Shown here: piece after piece, positions 25,436-34,824 of the stretch | How positions within the stretch are numbered: position 1 is the stretch's first letter | Layout: each line of letters begins with the position of its first letter | From: an uncultured Collinsella sp. | Lineage (GTDB): Bacteria; Actinomycetota; Coriobacteriia; Coriobacteriales; Coriobacteriaceae | Direction: 5' to 3' | NCBI GenBank assembly: GCA_902490405.1 | Contig: CABUDS010000004.1 | Location: forward strand, 1-64,000 | Length of the DNA stretch: 64,000 nucleotides | Program-made: the position numbers and the translations under genes | Notes under the pieces: generated by a model | Seen by the model: the letters and a program-made list of their open reading frames with translations, nothing else | What the model was told of the DNA's origin: nothing | Database searches by the model: none

Positions 25436-25633
25436 GTGCGCTCCACATCCATAATCCGACAAATAGGCCCAATGCTTGCACATTAGAACCGTATATAGTC
25501 GAAAGTATACCCCGAGCGAGCGCAAACGACCGAATTCGGGCCATCTTAACGCCCCGAGCGGACAAGGATATAGCCTAATCTCCATATCGGACTAAAATCA
25601 TGGCAGCAAACCACCTTCTCATGCGAGGACTCT

Positions 25634-26656
25634 ATGACGGCAAGCGACGCGACCGCGACAATTAAAAAGGGAAATTCGGAGCCAAGTTTCGATAAAACGG
25701 CTCAGCGTATCCTCAATCTTTTCTTTGTGCTCAACAGCTCCCCCGAACCGCTGACGACCGAGCAGATCGTCTTGGATTCTGACCTGGGATATGGCTCGGG
25801 CAACATTGACTCGGATAAGCGCAAGTTTCGGCGCGATCGTGACAAACTGCTCGAGCGTGGCATCTTAATCAAGGAGGTTCGCCCCGCCGGTGCGCAGGAG
25901 ACCGAGGAAAGCTCGTGGACAATCGACCGCGAGCACACGTTTGCCGCAGGCGGCCTCATCACCGCAGACGACGCCGATATCCTGCTCAACGCCATCGACC
26001 AGACGCTAGCGGCCGGCTCTTCCACCTTTGCCGCGCCGCTTGCCGATATTCGCTCCAAAATTGCCTACCTCACCGGCATATCGGCGGCGGACGAAGCACC
26101 GATCCGCCGCTCTCCCACCGTCGATGCGGTATGGAGCGCCTTTGCCGAGCGATGCGCGCTGCGATTTTTATATCAGAACGGACGCGGCGAGCAGAAAGAG
26201 CGTACCGTCTGCGTCTACGGCATGTTCGAGCGCGAGGGCGTGGCGTACTTCTGCGGCCTCGACAATGTCACCGACGACATCAGGACATTCCGCTGCGACC
26301 GTATCGTTCGCGCTTGGCGTCCTTCGAAAGCCTACGCCATCCCTGCGGACTTCAATCTCAACGACTATCTGTTCTTTGAATTCGATTTTGCCGACCGACC
26401 GCCCGTTGCAGCTACGTTCTCATTCGCCCCGCAGACGCAGATCGATATGATCAACGGTCTCACGCGCGGGCGAGGCGAGCTCGCACACACCGATTCGGAA
26501 TGGATTTGGACCGTTGACGTGCGCGACCTTGAAGCCGCCGCTTCATTTTGCATGGCCCACGCCATGGACGGCATGAGGCCCGTGGCCCCCAAATCGCTCA
26601 AACAGGCGTGGAACCACCTCATTGAAAGGACGGTGCACGAGCATGCCCGTGCGTAA
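25634..26656 (+). CDS. WYL-domain transcriptional regulator, first of a pair
   Basis: 340 residues. Winged-helix N-terminus (AQRILNLFFVLNSSPEPLTTEQIV, then KFRRDRDKLLERGILI), and a WYL domain at ~165-260 (SAFAERCALRFLYQNGRGEQKERTV, GVAYFCGLD, IRTFRCDRIVRAW). WYL proteins sense nucleic acids or ligands; adjacent pairs resemble PafB-PafC, which control the DNA-damage response in Actinobacteria. Gene 2 of the pair overlaps this stop by 14 bases. The pair-like role is inference. Confidence 0.85.
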   Translation: MTASDATATIKKGNSEPSFDKTAQRILNLFFVLNSSPEPLTTEQIVLDSDLGYGSGNIDSDKRKFRRDRDKLLERGILIKEVRPAGAQETEESSWTIDREHTFAAGGLITADDADILLNAIDQTLAAGSSTFAAPLADIRSKIAYLTGISAADEAPIRRSPTVDAVWSAFAERCALRFLYQNGRGEQKERTVCVYGMFEREGVAYFCGLDNVTDDIRTFRCDRIVRAWRPSKAYAIPADFNLNDYLFFEFDFADRPPVAATFSFAPQTQIDMINGLTRGRGELAHTDSEWIWTVDVRDLEAAASFCMAHAMDGMRPVAPKSLKQAWNHLIERTVHEHARA

Positions 26657-27560
26657 ACTCACCAGCGAGCAGAGGCTCTCGCGCGCCATCGACATCATGG
26701 AGGCCCTCTACGCCGCCGGCGAGAACGGCATGACTCGAACCGATATTTGCAGTCGCTTTGACATCACGGGGGTGTCGCTCGACGAGATTCTCGAGATCGT
26801 CTCGACGCTCGCGGACCGAGAATCGGGCGCGCGCATCATCTGCGAATGCCGCAGCGAGCGTGTGGTCCTCACCGGTGACGCCGGGCGTGTGTTACCGCTG
26901 CGCCTGAGTGCCGCCGAGGGCGCTGTGCTCAACCATGAACTTGAATCGTTGGGGATCGAGCGCCAGGCGGCGGCTCGGATTCGACATGCTCTTCTGCCCG
27001 AAGAGCTCGGCTATAACCAGCGCGTCTTTGACACCGTCAACCGCGGGTCGCACTGGCAGCAGCTGAGCTGCGCCATTCAGGACGGCGTTCGCTGTCGTAT
27101 CTCATATCGCTCGATGGACGATGCACGCCCACGCGAGCGTCTGGTCGACCCCTTGCGCATTACGGCAAACGGCGACCAAACATACCTAATTGCCTGGGAC
27201 ATCGCGGTCGATGAGCAGCGCACCTATCGCATGGATAAAATCGAGGGACTCACCTTGACGGAAGACTCCGTCGTGCCTCATGTACAGGACGTTGCATCCC
27301 TCCACGATTCCCTTGCCCGGACGCAGCGTAGCGCAAAGCTCTTGATGCCACTCGATATGGCGGAGCATCTGGACTGGGCCGGCATCACCCTCATCGAGCG
27401 CAGCGGGGCAGACAAGGCAACGGTAACTGTGCATTACGGCTCCGAGCGTTGGCTACTGAGCCAGATAATCGCAGCGGGCGGAGCCATCCGCATCTTGGAT
27501 GACCCCGCCTTGTCAAAGCGTCTGTGCGAAATGGCAAAAACCCTCGTCTGTCCGCTTTAG
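26643..27560 (+). CDS. WYL-domain transcriptional regulator, second of a pair
   Basis: 305 residues from ATG 26643, inside the 3' end of the first WYL gene. Helix-turn-helix N-terminus (RLSRAIDIMEALYAAGENGMTRTDICSRF), WYL domain at ~140-215 (QDGVRCRISYRSMDDARPRER, DPLRITANGDQTYLIAWD, RTYRMDKIEGL) and a C-terminal WCX-like region. Its last four bases overlap the end of the convergent dinG-like gene, leaving no room for a terminator between them. Confidence 0.85.
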   Translation: MPVRKLTSEQRLSRAIDIMEALYAAGENGMTRTDICSRFDITGVSLDEILEIVSTLADRESGARIICECRSERVVLTGDAGRVLPLRLSAAEGAVLNHELESLGIERQAAARIRHALLPEELGYNQRVFDTVNRGSHWQQLSCAIQDGVRCRISYRSMDDARPRERLVDPLRITANGDQTYLIAWDIAVDEQRTYRMDKIEGLTLTEDSVVPHVQDVASLHDSLARTQRSAKLLMPLDMAEHLDWAGITLIERSGADKATVTVHYGSERWLLSQIIAAGGAIRILDDPALSKRLCEMAKTLVCPL

Positions 27561-30451
27561 CGCCGCCGCTCATGGCGTGCGCGCCACAGTTGCAGATAGT
27601 GACCGATCTGCGCCGATTCGATGCGCTGATAGGAGCTCGTGGGCAGCGACGTTAAGAACTTCTTTCCGTAGCCCTTCGTCACCAGGCGCGGGTCGGCCAG
27701 AATCAGCACGCCGCAATCGGTCGACGAGCGGATAAGGCGGCCGGCCGCCTGCTTGACCTCGAGCACCGCCTCGGGCAGCGAATAGCGCGCCCAAGCGCGG
27801 TCTTCGCGCAGGTTGCGCTCGCACGAGAGCGGGTCCGTGGGGCTCGAGAACGGCAGCTTGGGAATGATGACGCAACGCAGCGTCTCGCCGCTGGCGTCAA
27901 ACCCCTCCCAGAAGGCCTTAAGCGCAAAAAGCGACGAGGTCGGCTCGTTGATAAACCGGTCGCGCAGGCGACGAGGAGATGAGTTGCGCTGCTGGCAGTT
28001 GAGCTCCAGACCCGCACGGGCCATCTTGGGCTCAACGCGGGCGTACAGGTCTTCCATGTCGCGCCGATTGGTGAACAGCGTGAGCACCGATCCGCCCATG
28101 GCAAGATGGGCGTCGACCAGCACGCGCTCGAGCGCCGTAAGATAGCTTTCACGATCGCGCGGATCGGGGATATCGCCTGCAACGACTACAGCCATGTTCG
28201 AATCGAAATCGTAGCTCGAGTCCAAGTGCAGCGATGAGGATGTTGAAGCACCGATGCGATCAAGGCCGACCGCATGGTTAAAGTGCTCAAAGCTTTTGGA
28301 CACCGTCATGGTCGCCGAGGCAAAGATAGCCGTGTGAACCTCGGGCAGCCACTCGGTTGCCAAGGCCTCGCCAATGTCGATGCGCTCTGCGGTCATTGAC
28401 TCTCCGCCGGCACGCAGCCTGCGATTGACCTGCAGCGAATACACGTAGTGTTCATCGGTACCATCAATGATGAGTTTTAGGTTCTCGGCCAGCTCGTGCA
28501 GGCGGCGCGAGATATCACCCAGGTCGACAACAACCTCGGGCTTGTCGGCGGCGACGGCTTGCACCAGCGCGTCGACGCTCTTGTCAGCTTGTTCCAATGC
28601 GTCGATGCCAGTGTAGGCCGACTGTAAGAAATCATGCCAGTCGTCAGATTCGCGCAGCTCGGGGCCAATCCATAGATTGGCATTGTCATAACCCCCACGC
28701 GCACGGCGGCCGAGCTCGCGAACGCCATCGAACACGCCGGCGATCGCCATGCTCGCGCGCGCAACCGTCGACGTCGCCTTGGCAGTAAGGCCCAGATGGA
28801 GCGTAGAGCCCTCGGAGGTTGCCAAATCACGGGAAACCTGGCTTAGCGCGCCGGTGCTCGAGCCACCCAGACGCTCAAACAGAACGCGCGATTCGTCCGC
28901 CGACACCACACGCGCCCACTGACGGCGCGCCTCGCGCTCGATGGAATGGGCCTCGTCGATTACCCAATGACGAATCGGAGGCAAAATCCTGCCCTCGGCC
29001 GCGACGTTGCGGAACAGCAGGGAATGGTTGGTGACCACCACATCGGCATGCGCCGCACGACGGCGAGCGCCGTGGACCAAACATTTATCAGGGAAAAACG
29101 GGCAGAGGCGACGAGCACACTCGCGCGAGGCCGTCGTAAAGTCGGGACGGTTGACGCTGCGCCACCGAATGCCGAGCGAGTCGAGGTCGCCATCGGCTGA
29201 TTGGCAGACGTACGCCATAATGACCGCGACCGCCGTGAGCGTGTCCGCCGGATCGCGCTTGGTGGTAATCTCGACCTGGCCGCGGCTCATGCGCTCGAGC
29301 TTGCGCAGGCACGGATAGTGGTCATACCCCTTGAGAGCGCAAAATGACAGACCACCGTCCAGTTGCTCGGCAAGTTTTGGCAGCTCATGGTACATGAGCT
29401 GGTCGGCAAGATTGTTCGATTTGGTCGCAATACCTACCGTGATGTTGTTACGGCGTGCTGCCTCGGCAAAAGGCACCAGATAGGCCATCGATTTGCCGAC
29501 GCCTGTGCCTGCCTCAATTACTCGATGAGTGCCCGTGACCAGCGCATCGCGGACCTCGAGTGCCATCGCGATCTGCTCATCACGCGGCTCGTAGGTGGGA
29601 TACATGCGATTGACCAGGCCACCTGGCGCATAGTCTGCCTCGATCTCCTCACGACTCGGCATCTTGAGAACCGGCAGCTCATCGGCGTCCACCCGATCGT
29701 CGGCGCGATCGGCCTTGAGAACGTCAGCACGAGCGGCGCTGAGAGAGAAGATAGAACCAGGATTCTGCCTTGCCAAGAATGAGAAGATAGGACGATAGGA
29801 CCAAGGCACGTCCGGATGCATGTCGGCTAGGCGCGCCATGAGGCCCTGGGGCAAGTCGGTGAGCGCCACGAGCAACACGCGCCATACGCCACACAGGGCG
29901 TCGACGTCGGCATTGGCACGGTGTGATACCGAGTCGCAGCCAAACAGATCGGCCATAAAAGACAGCTTGTGCGAGGCCAGGCGCGGAAGCGCGATGCGCG
30001 ACAGCGCCAGCGAATCGATCCAAATATCGCTCACGTTGACGCCGCCTTTGACCGACTCGATAAACGAGCGGTCGAACGTGGCGTTGTGTGCGATCACCGG
30101 GCAGCCACCGACAAAATCGGCGAGAGCGGCGACGGCCTCAACCGCCGACGGGGCATCTGCAACATCGGCATTTGTAATGCTCGTTAGCTCGGTAATCTCG
30201 GCGGGAATCAGCTGCCTGGGATGCACGAAGGTATCGAAGCGGTCGATGACCTCGCGGCCCGAAAGACGGGCCGCCGAGATCTCGATCAGCTCGTTGTCCT
30301 GCACCGAAAGACCCGTGGTCTCGGTATCGAGGACGATAACATCTTCCTCGATGAGACCAAACGCTTGGGTTTTGGCGCGCTCGGCAAGCGTGGCATAGGA
30401 ATCGATGACAAACTGCGGCGTTCCCGACGAAACAGCGTCCTCGATTAGCAT
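27557..30451 (-). CDS. dinG: DinG-family helicase with N-terminal DnaQ-type exonuclease
   Basis: 964 residues. Residues ~35-205 form a DEDDh 3'-5' exonuclease: VIVLDTETTGL (Asp-Glu), AHNATFDRSF and HRANADVDAL (His-Asp). A superfamily 2 iron-sulfur-type helicase follows: Walker A GTGVGKSMAY near 325, a cysteine cluster (CLRKLE, CVCQS, CARRLCPFFPDKC) and DEAH in VIDEAHSIE. The exonuclease-helicase fusion is the Gram-positive DinG form; it unwinds DNA ahead of blocked forks. Start ATG overlaps the ddl stop by 7 bases, so they are coupled. Confidence 0.92.
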   Translation of the reverse strand: MLIEDAVSSGTPQFVIDSYATLAERAKTQAFGLIEEDVIVLDTETTGLSVQDNELIEISAARLSGREVIDRFDTFVHPRQLIPAEITELTSITNADVADAPSAVEAVAALADFVGGCPVIAHNATFDRSFIESVKGGVNVSDIWIDSLALSRIALPRLASHKLSFMADLFGCDSVSHRANADVDALCGVWRVLLVALTDLPQGLMARLADMHPDVPWSYRPIFSFLARQNPGSIFSLSAARADVLKADRADDRVDADELPVLKMPSREEIEADYAPGGLVNRMYPTYEPRDEQIAMALEVRDALVTGTHRVIEAGTGVGKSMAYLVPFAEAARRNNITVGIATKSNNLADQLMYHELPKLAEQLDGGLSFCALKGYDHYPCLRKLERMSRGQVEITTKRDPADTLTAVAVIMAYVCQSADGDLDSLGIRWRSVNRPDFTTASRECARRLCPFFPDKCLVHGARRRAAHADVVVTNHSLLFRNVAAEGRILPPIRHWVIDEAHSIEREARRQWARVVSADESRVLFERLGGSSTGALSQVSRDLATSEGSTLHLGLTAKATSTVARASMAIAGVFDGVRELGRRARGGYDNANLWIGPELRESDDWHDFLQSAYTGIDALEQADKSVDALVQAVAADKPEVVVDLGDISRRLHELAENLKLIIDGTDEHYVYSLQVNRRLRAGGESMTAERIDIGEALATEWLPEVHTAIFASATMTVSKSFEHFNHAVGLDRIGASTSSSLHLDSSYDFDSNMAVVVAGDIPDPRDRESYLTALERVLVDAHLAMGGSVLTLFTNRRDMEDLYARVEPKMARAGLELNCQQRNSSPRRLRDRFINEPTSSLFALKAFWEGFDASGETLRCVIIPKLPFSSPTDPLSCERNLREDRAWARYSLPEAVLEVKQAAGRLIRSSTDCGVLILADPRLVTKGYGKKFLTSLPTSSYQRIESAQIGHYLQLWRARHERRR

Positions 30452-31410
30452 GCAACGCCCGCTCGACGAAGTCCCATGCGAATCAGGCTGTCACAGACCT
30501 GCGGGAACGTCATGTCATCGGTGTGGCGAATCTCATCCGGATACAGCGACGTATCGGTCATGCCGGGAATCGTGTTGGTCTCGAGGATAACGGGGCCGTC
30601 CTCGCTCACGATAAAATCGCTGCGCGAGATACCCAGGCAGCCGAGTGCCTTATGGGCAGCACAGGCAAGCTCCTGGGCACGAGCGTAGTTCTCGGGCGAA
30701 ATCTGCGCCGGAATGCGATGGATGTCCGTAGGGTCGACATACTTCACGTCCAGATCGTAGAACTCGCAGTCCTCGGGCTTACGGATCTCGACAATCGGCA
30801 GGGCGCGCACGTCATCCTCGCCGTATACGCCGACGGTGATCTCGGTACCCTCGATACACTTCTCGACCAGCACTTTGTCGCCAAACTCAAACGCCTTGGC
30901 GATAGCCGCAGGCAGCTCGGAGGGCTCGTGGACCAGGGAAATGCCATAGCTGGAACCGTTGACGGCCGGTTTCACAAAGCAACGCTCGCCACAGACCTCG
31001 ACAACGTGATCGATATCGACTTCATCGCCCACTTCGAGCGCAAGGCCGGGGGCAATGGGAATGCCCGCCTTGGCGTACAGGAGCTTAGAGACCTCCTTGT
31101 CGGCACCGCAGGCGCTGGCAAGTACGCCCGAGGCCGTGTAGGGGATACCCAGGGTCTCCATGGCACCCTGCATGGCGCCATCCTCACCGCCGGCGCCGTG
31201 CATGGCGATAAATGCCACATCGAATCCGCCGGTCGCCATGGTTACCATAAAGTCATCAGCGGCCGTGTCAAGCAGCTCCACCGAGGTGTAGCCGGCTTCC
31301 TTCAGTGCCACCACAACGTTCTTTCCCGAATCGAGCGAGATCTCGCGCTCGGCGGAATGACCGCCCGCCAAGACCGCTACGTGCATGTTCTCTAGGCTTT
31401 TACCCGGCAT
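30445..31410 (-). CDS. ddl: D-alanine--D-alanine ligase
   Basis: Joins two D-alanines with ATP for peptidoglycan precursors. 321 residues; ATG 31410 has GGAGGAG upstream. ATP-grasp signatures are clear: AVLAGGHSAEREISL at the start, HGAGGEDGAMQG, FVKPAVNGSSYGIS, EKCIEGTEITVGV and the terminal VILETNTIPGMT. Divergent from rlmN across 85 bases; followed by dinG with a 7-base overlap. Confidence 0.95.
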   Translation of the reverse strand: MPGKSLENMHVAVLAGGHSAEREISLDSGKNVVVALKEAGYTSVELLDTAADDFMVTMATGGFDVAFIAMHGAGGEDGAMQGAMETLGIPYTASGVLASACGADKEVSKLLYAKAGIPIAPGLALEVGDEVDIDHVVEVCGERCFVKPAVNGSSYGISLVHEPSELPAAIAKAFEFGDKVLVEKCIEGTEITVGVYGEDDVRALPIVEIRKPEDCEFYDLDVKYVDPTDIHRIPAQISPENYARAQELACAAHKALGCLGISRSDFIVSEDGPVILETNTIPGMTDTSLYPDEIRHTDDMTFPQVCDSLIRMGLRRAGVAC

Positions 31411-31495
31411 GGGCAGACTCCTCCTCTATAATTTCTGCAGCTGATACCATATTGTAGCGATACCCTCTACGTTTCCCCAAAATCGAAAGGCTTCC

Positions 31496-32548
31496 ATGAA
31501 TCCCAGGACTAAATCTCAGGACATTCGCGACTTGAGCCAAAACGATATTCGCGAGCTCGTGGCCGAACTTGGCCAGCCCGCCTTCCGCGCGAAGCAGCTC
31601 ATCGAATGGGTCTTTGAGAAGAACGTTTGTTCGTTTGACGATATGACCAATCTTCCCAAGGCTTTCCGCGAGCAGCTTAAAGAGGCGTTTGCCTTTGATA
31701 CGCCGACTGAACTCACCAAGCAGGTTTCCAAAGATGGCTCGCGCAAGTATCTGCTCGAGTACCACGATGGCATTTCCGTCGAGACTGTCGGCATGCCCCG
31801 TCGTAACAAGCTTTCCGTCTGCGTTTCCACCCAGGCAGGCTGCGGCATGGGCTGCGCCTTTTGCGCTACCGGTCTCAACGGCCTCAAGCGCTCTCTGACC
31901 GCTCAAGAGATCGTCGACCAGGTGCTTCACGTATCCAACGACTTTGGCGAGCGTGCCACAAGCGTTGTCTTCATGGGCCAGGGCGAGCCGTTTGCCAACT
32001 ACGACGAGGTTCTCAAGGCACTGCGTATCCTCAACGACCCCGATGGCATCGGTATCGGCGCCCGTCATCTCACCGTCTCTACCAGCGGCGTTATTCCCGG
32101 TATTCGCAAATTTGCCGACATCCCCGAGCAGTTCACGCTTGCCGTTTCCCTGCATTCCGCCATCCAGTCGACGCGCAATAAGCTCATGCCCGGTGTTAAG
32201 AAGTACACGCTGCTCCGCCTTCACGAGGCACTTCAGCTCTACACCGAAAAGACTGGCCGCCGCCCGACCTATGAATATGCCATGATCGAAGGCGTCAACG
32301 ATACGAATCCCGAGATGCAGGCACTCTGCGACTTCTGCGAGGGAACGCTGTGCCACGTTAACCTGATTCGGCTTAACGACATCGAGGGCAGCCCGCTCAA
32401 GCCGTCGCCGATTCATAAGGTCGAAGATCTTCAGCGCCGCCTTGAGTCTCGTGGCATCGAGACCACGATTCGTAACTCCCGTGGTAACGATATTGACGCC
32501 GCTTGCGGACAGCTGAAGCAGCGCTTCAAAGTTCAGAAGAACGCATAG
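31496..32548 (+). CDS. rlmN: 23S rRNA (adenine2503-C2)/tRNA methyltransferase, radical SAM
   Basis: 350 residues. The radical-SAM cluster motif CGMGCAFC and the flanking QAGCGMGCAFCATG and FMGQGEPFANYD blocks are diagnostic of RlmN. The resolving cysteine near the C-terminus (NDIDAACGQL) is present. Methylates A2503 of 23S rRNA and A37 of some tRNAs. A degenerate parS and a strong terminator follow. Confidence 0.96.
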   Translation: MNPRTKSQDIRDLSQNDIRELVAELGQPAFRAKQLIEWVFEKNVCSFDDMTNLPKAFREQLKEAFAFDTPTELTKQVSKDGSRKYLLEYHDGISVETVGMPRRNKLSVCVSTQAGCGMGCAFCATGLNGLKRSLTAQEIVDQVLHVSNDFGERATSVVFMGQGEPFANYDEVLKALRILNDPDGIGIGARHLTVSTSGVIPGIRKFADIPEQFTLAVSLHSAIQSTRNKLMPGVKKYTLLRLHEALQLYTEKTGRRPTYEYAMIEGVNDTNPEMQALCDFCEGTLCHVNLIRLNDIEGSPLKPSPIHKVEDLQRRLESRGIETTIRNSRGNDIDAACGQLKQRFKVQKNA

Positions 32549-32566
32549 GGGAGTCGCACCCCAAAA

Positions 32567-32582
32567 CGTTTCATGTGAAACA
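32567..32582. promoter_or_regulatory. parS: Degenerate parS site after rlmN
   Basis: CGTTTCATGTGAAACA matches the 16-bp parS consensus at 14 positions. It is 2.2 kb from the three perfect sites and may be a weak ParB nucleation site. Confidence 0.5.
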
Positions 32583-32586
32583 TCGA

Positions 32587-32625
32587 ACGACCCCGGTTGC
32601 AGAATATGCAACCGGGGTCGTTTCA
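32587..32625 (+). terminator. Terminator of rlmN
   Basis: Fifteen-base perfect stem ACGACCCCGGTTGCA/TGCAACCGGGGTCGT with loop GAATA, followed by TTTCATTT. Confidence 0.9.
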
Positions 32626-32674
32626 TTTATTGACCTTAATTTTGAATCAGCTGCTACCTGTCCCATTTTTTACG

Positions 32675-32722
32675 GCCAAAATAAGGGGTCCTTGTCTCAT
32701 GAATCAGACATGGACCCCTTAG
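32675..32722 (-). terminator. Terminator of the parA-parB operon
   Basis: Long hairpin: TAAGGGGTCC pairs with GGACCCCTTA, with an inner TGTCT/AGACA stem. On the minus strand it is followed by a TTTT tail. Lies after the last gene of the par operon. Confidence 0.75.
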
Positions 32723-32739
32723 AATATGCTGAGTAATTG

Positions 32740-32751
32740 TTAGGTACCTAA
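32740..32751. repeat. 12-bp palindrome TTAGGTACCTAA, copy 1
   Basis: Perfect palindrome overlapping the stop codon of the last par-operon gene. An identical copy lies at 36244-36255, between yidC and jag. Confidence 0.6.
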
Positions 32752-33002
32752 TAGCCTACATTTTCCCATTGGTTACTAACCCAACCTTGATTAATCTTGG
32801 GATTCTTCGTTACCTGAGCTGTACGCATGGCAACGTCTTCTGTCATAACATCCATTTTTTTCTTGGAAGTGTCGACTATATCTTGCGCGCCTCGAAGCAA
32901 GCGACCTCGAAGTTCATCGTCTGTCGCGATCTTATAGCCAGCAAAGGCACCAGCCGCGACAGTCGTCGCCAATGCAATCGCTGTTAAAATCTTATTCCTC
33001 AT
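32748..33002 (-). CDS. Small YtxH-like membrane or exported protein at the end of the par operon
   Basis: 84 residues from ATG 33002 (GAGG upstream), overlapping the parB stop by 11 bases. One N-terminal hydrophobic segment (ILTAIALATTVAAGAFAGY), then a charged helical part (DDELRGRLLRGAQDIVDTSKKKMD) like YtxH proteins. Role unknown; co-expression with parAB is implied by the overlap. Confidence 0.65.
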   Translation of the reverse strand: MRNKILTAIALATTVAAGAFAGYKIATDDELRGRLLRGAQDIVDTSKKKMDVMTEDVAMRTAQVTKNPKINQGWVSNQWENVGY

Positions 33003-33897
33003 CTTGGCCTCTTTGATCAAACTGAATCATTTCACCAAGAATACGAGAGAGCTCTTCCTCGTCTTTAAACTCAATCTCGATCTTATTCTTTCCACGCGAG
33101 CTCTTCACACGCACGTTGGTATTAAATACCTGACGAAGCACACGGGCGGCCTTTTTAAAAGACTGAGGCGTCGCAGGCCTCGGCGTCTTAGGTGTCTCTC
33201 CGGCAGAAAACAACGGAGCAAGATTTTCTGTCGCTCTTACGGAAAGGCCCTCTGCAACAACTTTCTCTGCAAGTCGAATACGCGCGTCTTCATAGGGAAC
33301 CGCAAGAATCGCACGTGCATGACCAGCAGTAAGTTTGCCCTCAAAAATCATCTGCTGAACTACTTCGGGGAGATCGAGAAGACGCAGCGAGTTTGTAATT
33401 GCAGAGCGTGACTTGCTTACTGCCTTCGACAATGCCTCTTGTGTCATACCGCTGGCATCAATGAGCTGACGATAACCCTTCGCCTCTTCGACTGGATTCA
33501 AATCAGAACGCTGAAGATTCTCGATAAGAGCAAGAGCGAGCATCTCCTCATCATTAACTTCCTTAATGATGACAGGCAGTTCCTCAAGACCAGCAAGCTT
33601 TGACGCCTGGTAACGGCGTTCACCAGCAATGATCTCATAGCCGTTTCCATGCTTGCGAACCAACAGAGGCTGCAAAACGCCATGTTCTTGAATCGACTCG
33701 CTCAACTCTCGAAGTTCAGTTTCGTTAAAGTGAATTCGCGGCTGATTAGGGTTGGGAACGATATCCTCAATAGGCAGTTTAGTTTCAGATGCGGCATTTG
33801 AAGCCGATGCAGCCGAGCCACCGGTCTCATACTCTGCCTCTGAGACCAAAGCATTGAGTCCACGTCCCAATCCTCCACGTTTCTTTGCACTAGGCAC
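32992..33897 (-). CDS. parB: Chromosome partitioning protein ParB
   Basis: 301 residues. Binds parS, spreads with CTP and recruits ParA and SMC. The N-terminal start KKRGGLGRGLNALV is the ParA-stimulating motif. The ParB/CTPase core has PNPNQPR, LLVRKHGNGYEIIAGERRYQASKLAG and ENLQRSDLNPVEEAKGY; the helix-turn-helix is at MTQEALSKAVSKSRSAITNSLRLL. The C-terminal dimer domain is present. Overlaps parA by 8 bases. Confidence 0.97.
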   Translation of the reverse strand: MPSAKKRGGLGRGLNALVSEAEYETGGSAASASNAASETKLPIEDIVPNPNQPRIHFNETELRELSESIQEHGVLQPLLVRKHGNGYEIIAGERRYQASKLAGLEELPVIIKEVNDEEMLALALIENLQRSDLNPVEEAKGYRQLIDASGMTQEALSKAVSKSRSAITNSLRLLDLPEVVQQMIFEGKLTAGHARAILAVPYEDARIRLAEKVVAEGLSVRATENLAPLFSAGETPKTPRPATPQSFKKAARVLRQVFNTNVRVKSSRGKNKIEIEFKDEEELSRILGEMIQFDQRGQDEE

Positions 33898-34690
33898 GCT
33901 TGATCACCTCTTTTGCAAGGTTCATATAAGCTTTTGCACCCTTATTTTGTGGTGCATAGGTAATTACAGGTTCTCCAAAAGACGGAGCTTCCGAGATTTT
34001 AACCGTACGAGGGATCAGCGTCTTAAATGCCTTATCACCAAAATACGATTGAACCTCCTCAACAACCTGATTCGACAGAGAAGTACGCGAGTCAAACATC
34101 GTCATAAGCACGCCGTAAGTGTCTAAGCCTTTGTTCAGGCGCGATTTGACCATCTTCATTGACTCAAGCAGCTTTGTAACGCCCTCGAGTGCATAATACT
34201 CGCACTGGATCGGAATCAAAACGCTGTCTGCCGCGGTCAAGGCGTTGATAGTAAGCAGGCCGAGCGAAGGGGGACAGTCAATGAAAATAAAATCGAACTC
34301 ATCCTGAATCGGCTCAAGCAAATCTTTGAGGCGGGTTTCACGAGCGATTGCGCTTACGAGCTCAATTTCCGCGCCTGCAAGCTGAATTGTAGCCGGAATT
34401 ACGAATACCTTTTTGCAATTTGTATCAAGAACAAGCGATTCTGCCGGCACATCATTCAACAATGCATCATAGATGCAGTGATCAAGGTCTTCTTTTTCAA
34501 TTCCGAATCCACTGGTGCTGTTTCCCTGCGGATCAAAATCGACAATCAGTGTCTTACGACCCTGCTCACCCAGTGCTGCTGCAAGGTTTACAGCCGTCGT
34601 CGACTTACCGACACCGCCTTTTTGATTGATGATTGCAATGATGCGCGTGTCTTTTGCGCTCTTCGAACGCTTAACGTCGCGAAATCCCAC
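33890..34690 (-). CDS. parA: Chromosome partitioning ATPase ParA (Soj)
   Basis: 266 residues. Deviant Walker A KGGVGKSTTAVN near residue 25, DFDPQGNSTSG, and Walker B FDFIFIDCPPSLG. Segregates origins by nucleoid-bound gradients with ParB. Starts directly downstream (minus strand) of the parS cluster. Confidence 0.97.
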   Translation of the reverse strand: MGFRDVKRSKSAKDTRIIAIINQKGGVGKSTTAVNLAAALGEQGRKTLIVDFDPQGNSTSGFGIEKEDLDHCIYDALLNDVPAESLVLDTNCKKVFVIPATIQLAGAEIELVSAIARETRLKDLLEPIQDEFDFIFIDCPPSLGLLTINALTAADSVLIPIQCEYYALEGVTKLLESMKMVKSRLNKGLDTYGVLMTMFDSRTSLSNQVVEEVQSYFGDKAFKTLIPRTVKISEAPSFGEPVITYAPQNKGAKAYMNLAKEVIKRA

Positions 34691-34729
34691 GGTCCCTCCT
34701 GGTGTGTATTAAAGCTGTCAAACGGAGGA

Positions 34730-34745
34730 TGTTTCACGTGAAACA
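34730..34745. promoter_or_regulatory. parS: parS site 1
   Basis: Perfect match to the 16-bp consensus TGTTTCACGTGAAACA, upstream of parA. Confidence 0.95.
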
Positions 34746-34768
34746 TTCCGATTCGAAATCAACCGCCA

Positions 34769-34784
34769 TGTTTCACGTGAAACA
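34769..34784. promoter_or_regulatory. parS: parS site 2
   Basis: Perfect match to TGTTTCACGTGAAACA, 39 bases from site 1. Confidence 0.95.
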
Positions 34785-34807
34785 CTGCAAGTTGTTAGTA
34801 TCCATTA

Positions 34808-34823
34808 TGTTTCACGTGAAACA
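34808..34823. promoter_or_regulatory. parS: parS site 3
   Basis: Perfect match to TGTTTCACGTGAAACA, again 39 bases on, just after the rsmG stop. The equal spacing (39 and 39) is about 3.7 helical turns. Confidence 0.95.
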
Positions 34824-34824
34824 T

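Noticed and set aside
22244..25486. 1,080-codon open frame antisense to the M28-like gene
   Set aside because: Arginine/glycine-rich translation with no domain; it exists because the real gene on the minus strand is GC-rich with biased codons.
31400..32626. 408-codon frame antisense to rlmN
   Set aside because: Shadow of rlmN; no recognisable protein.
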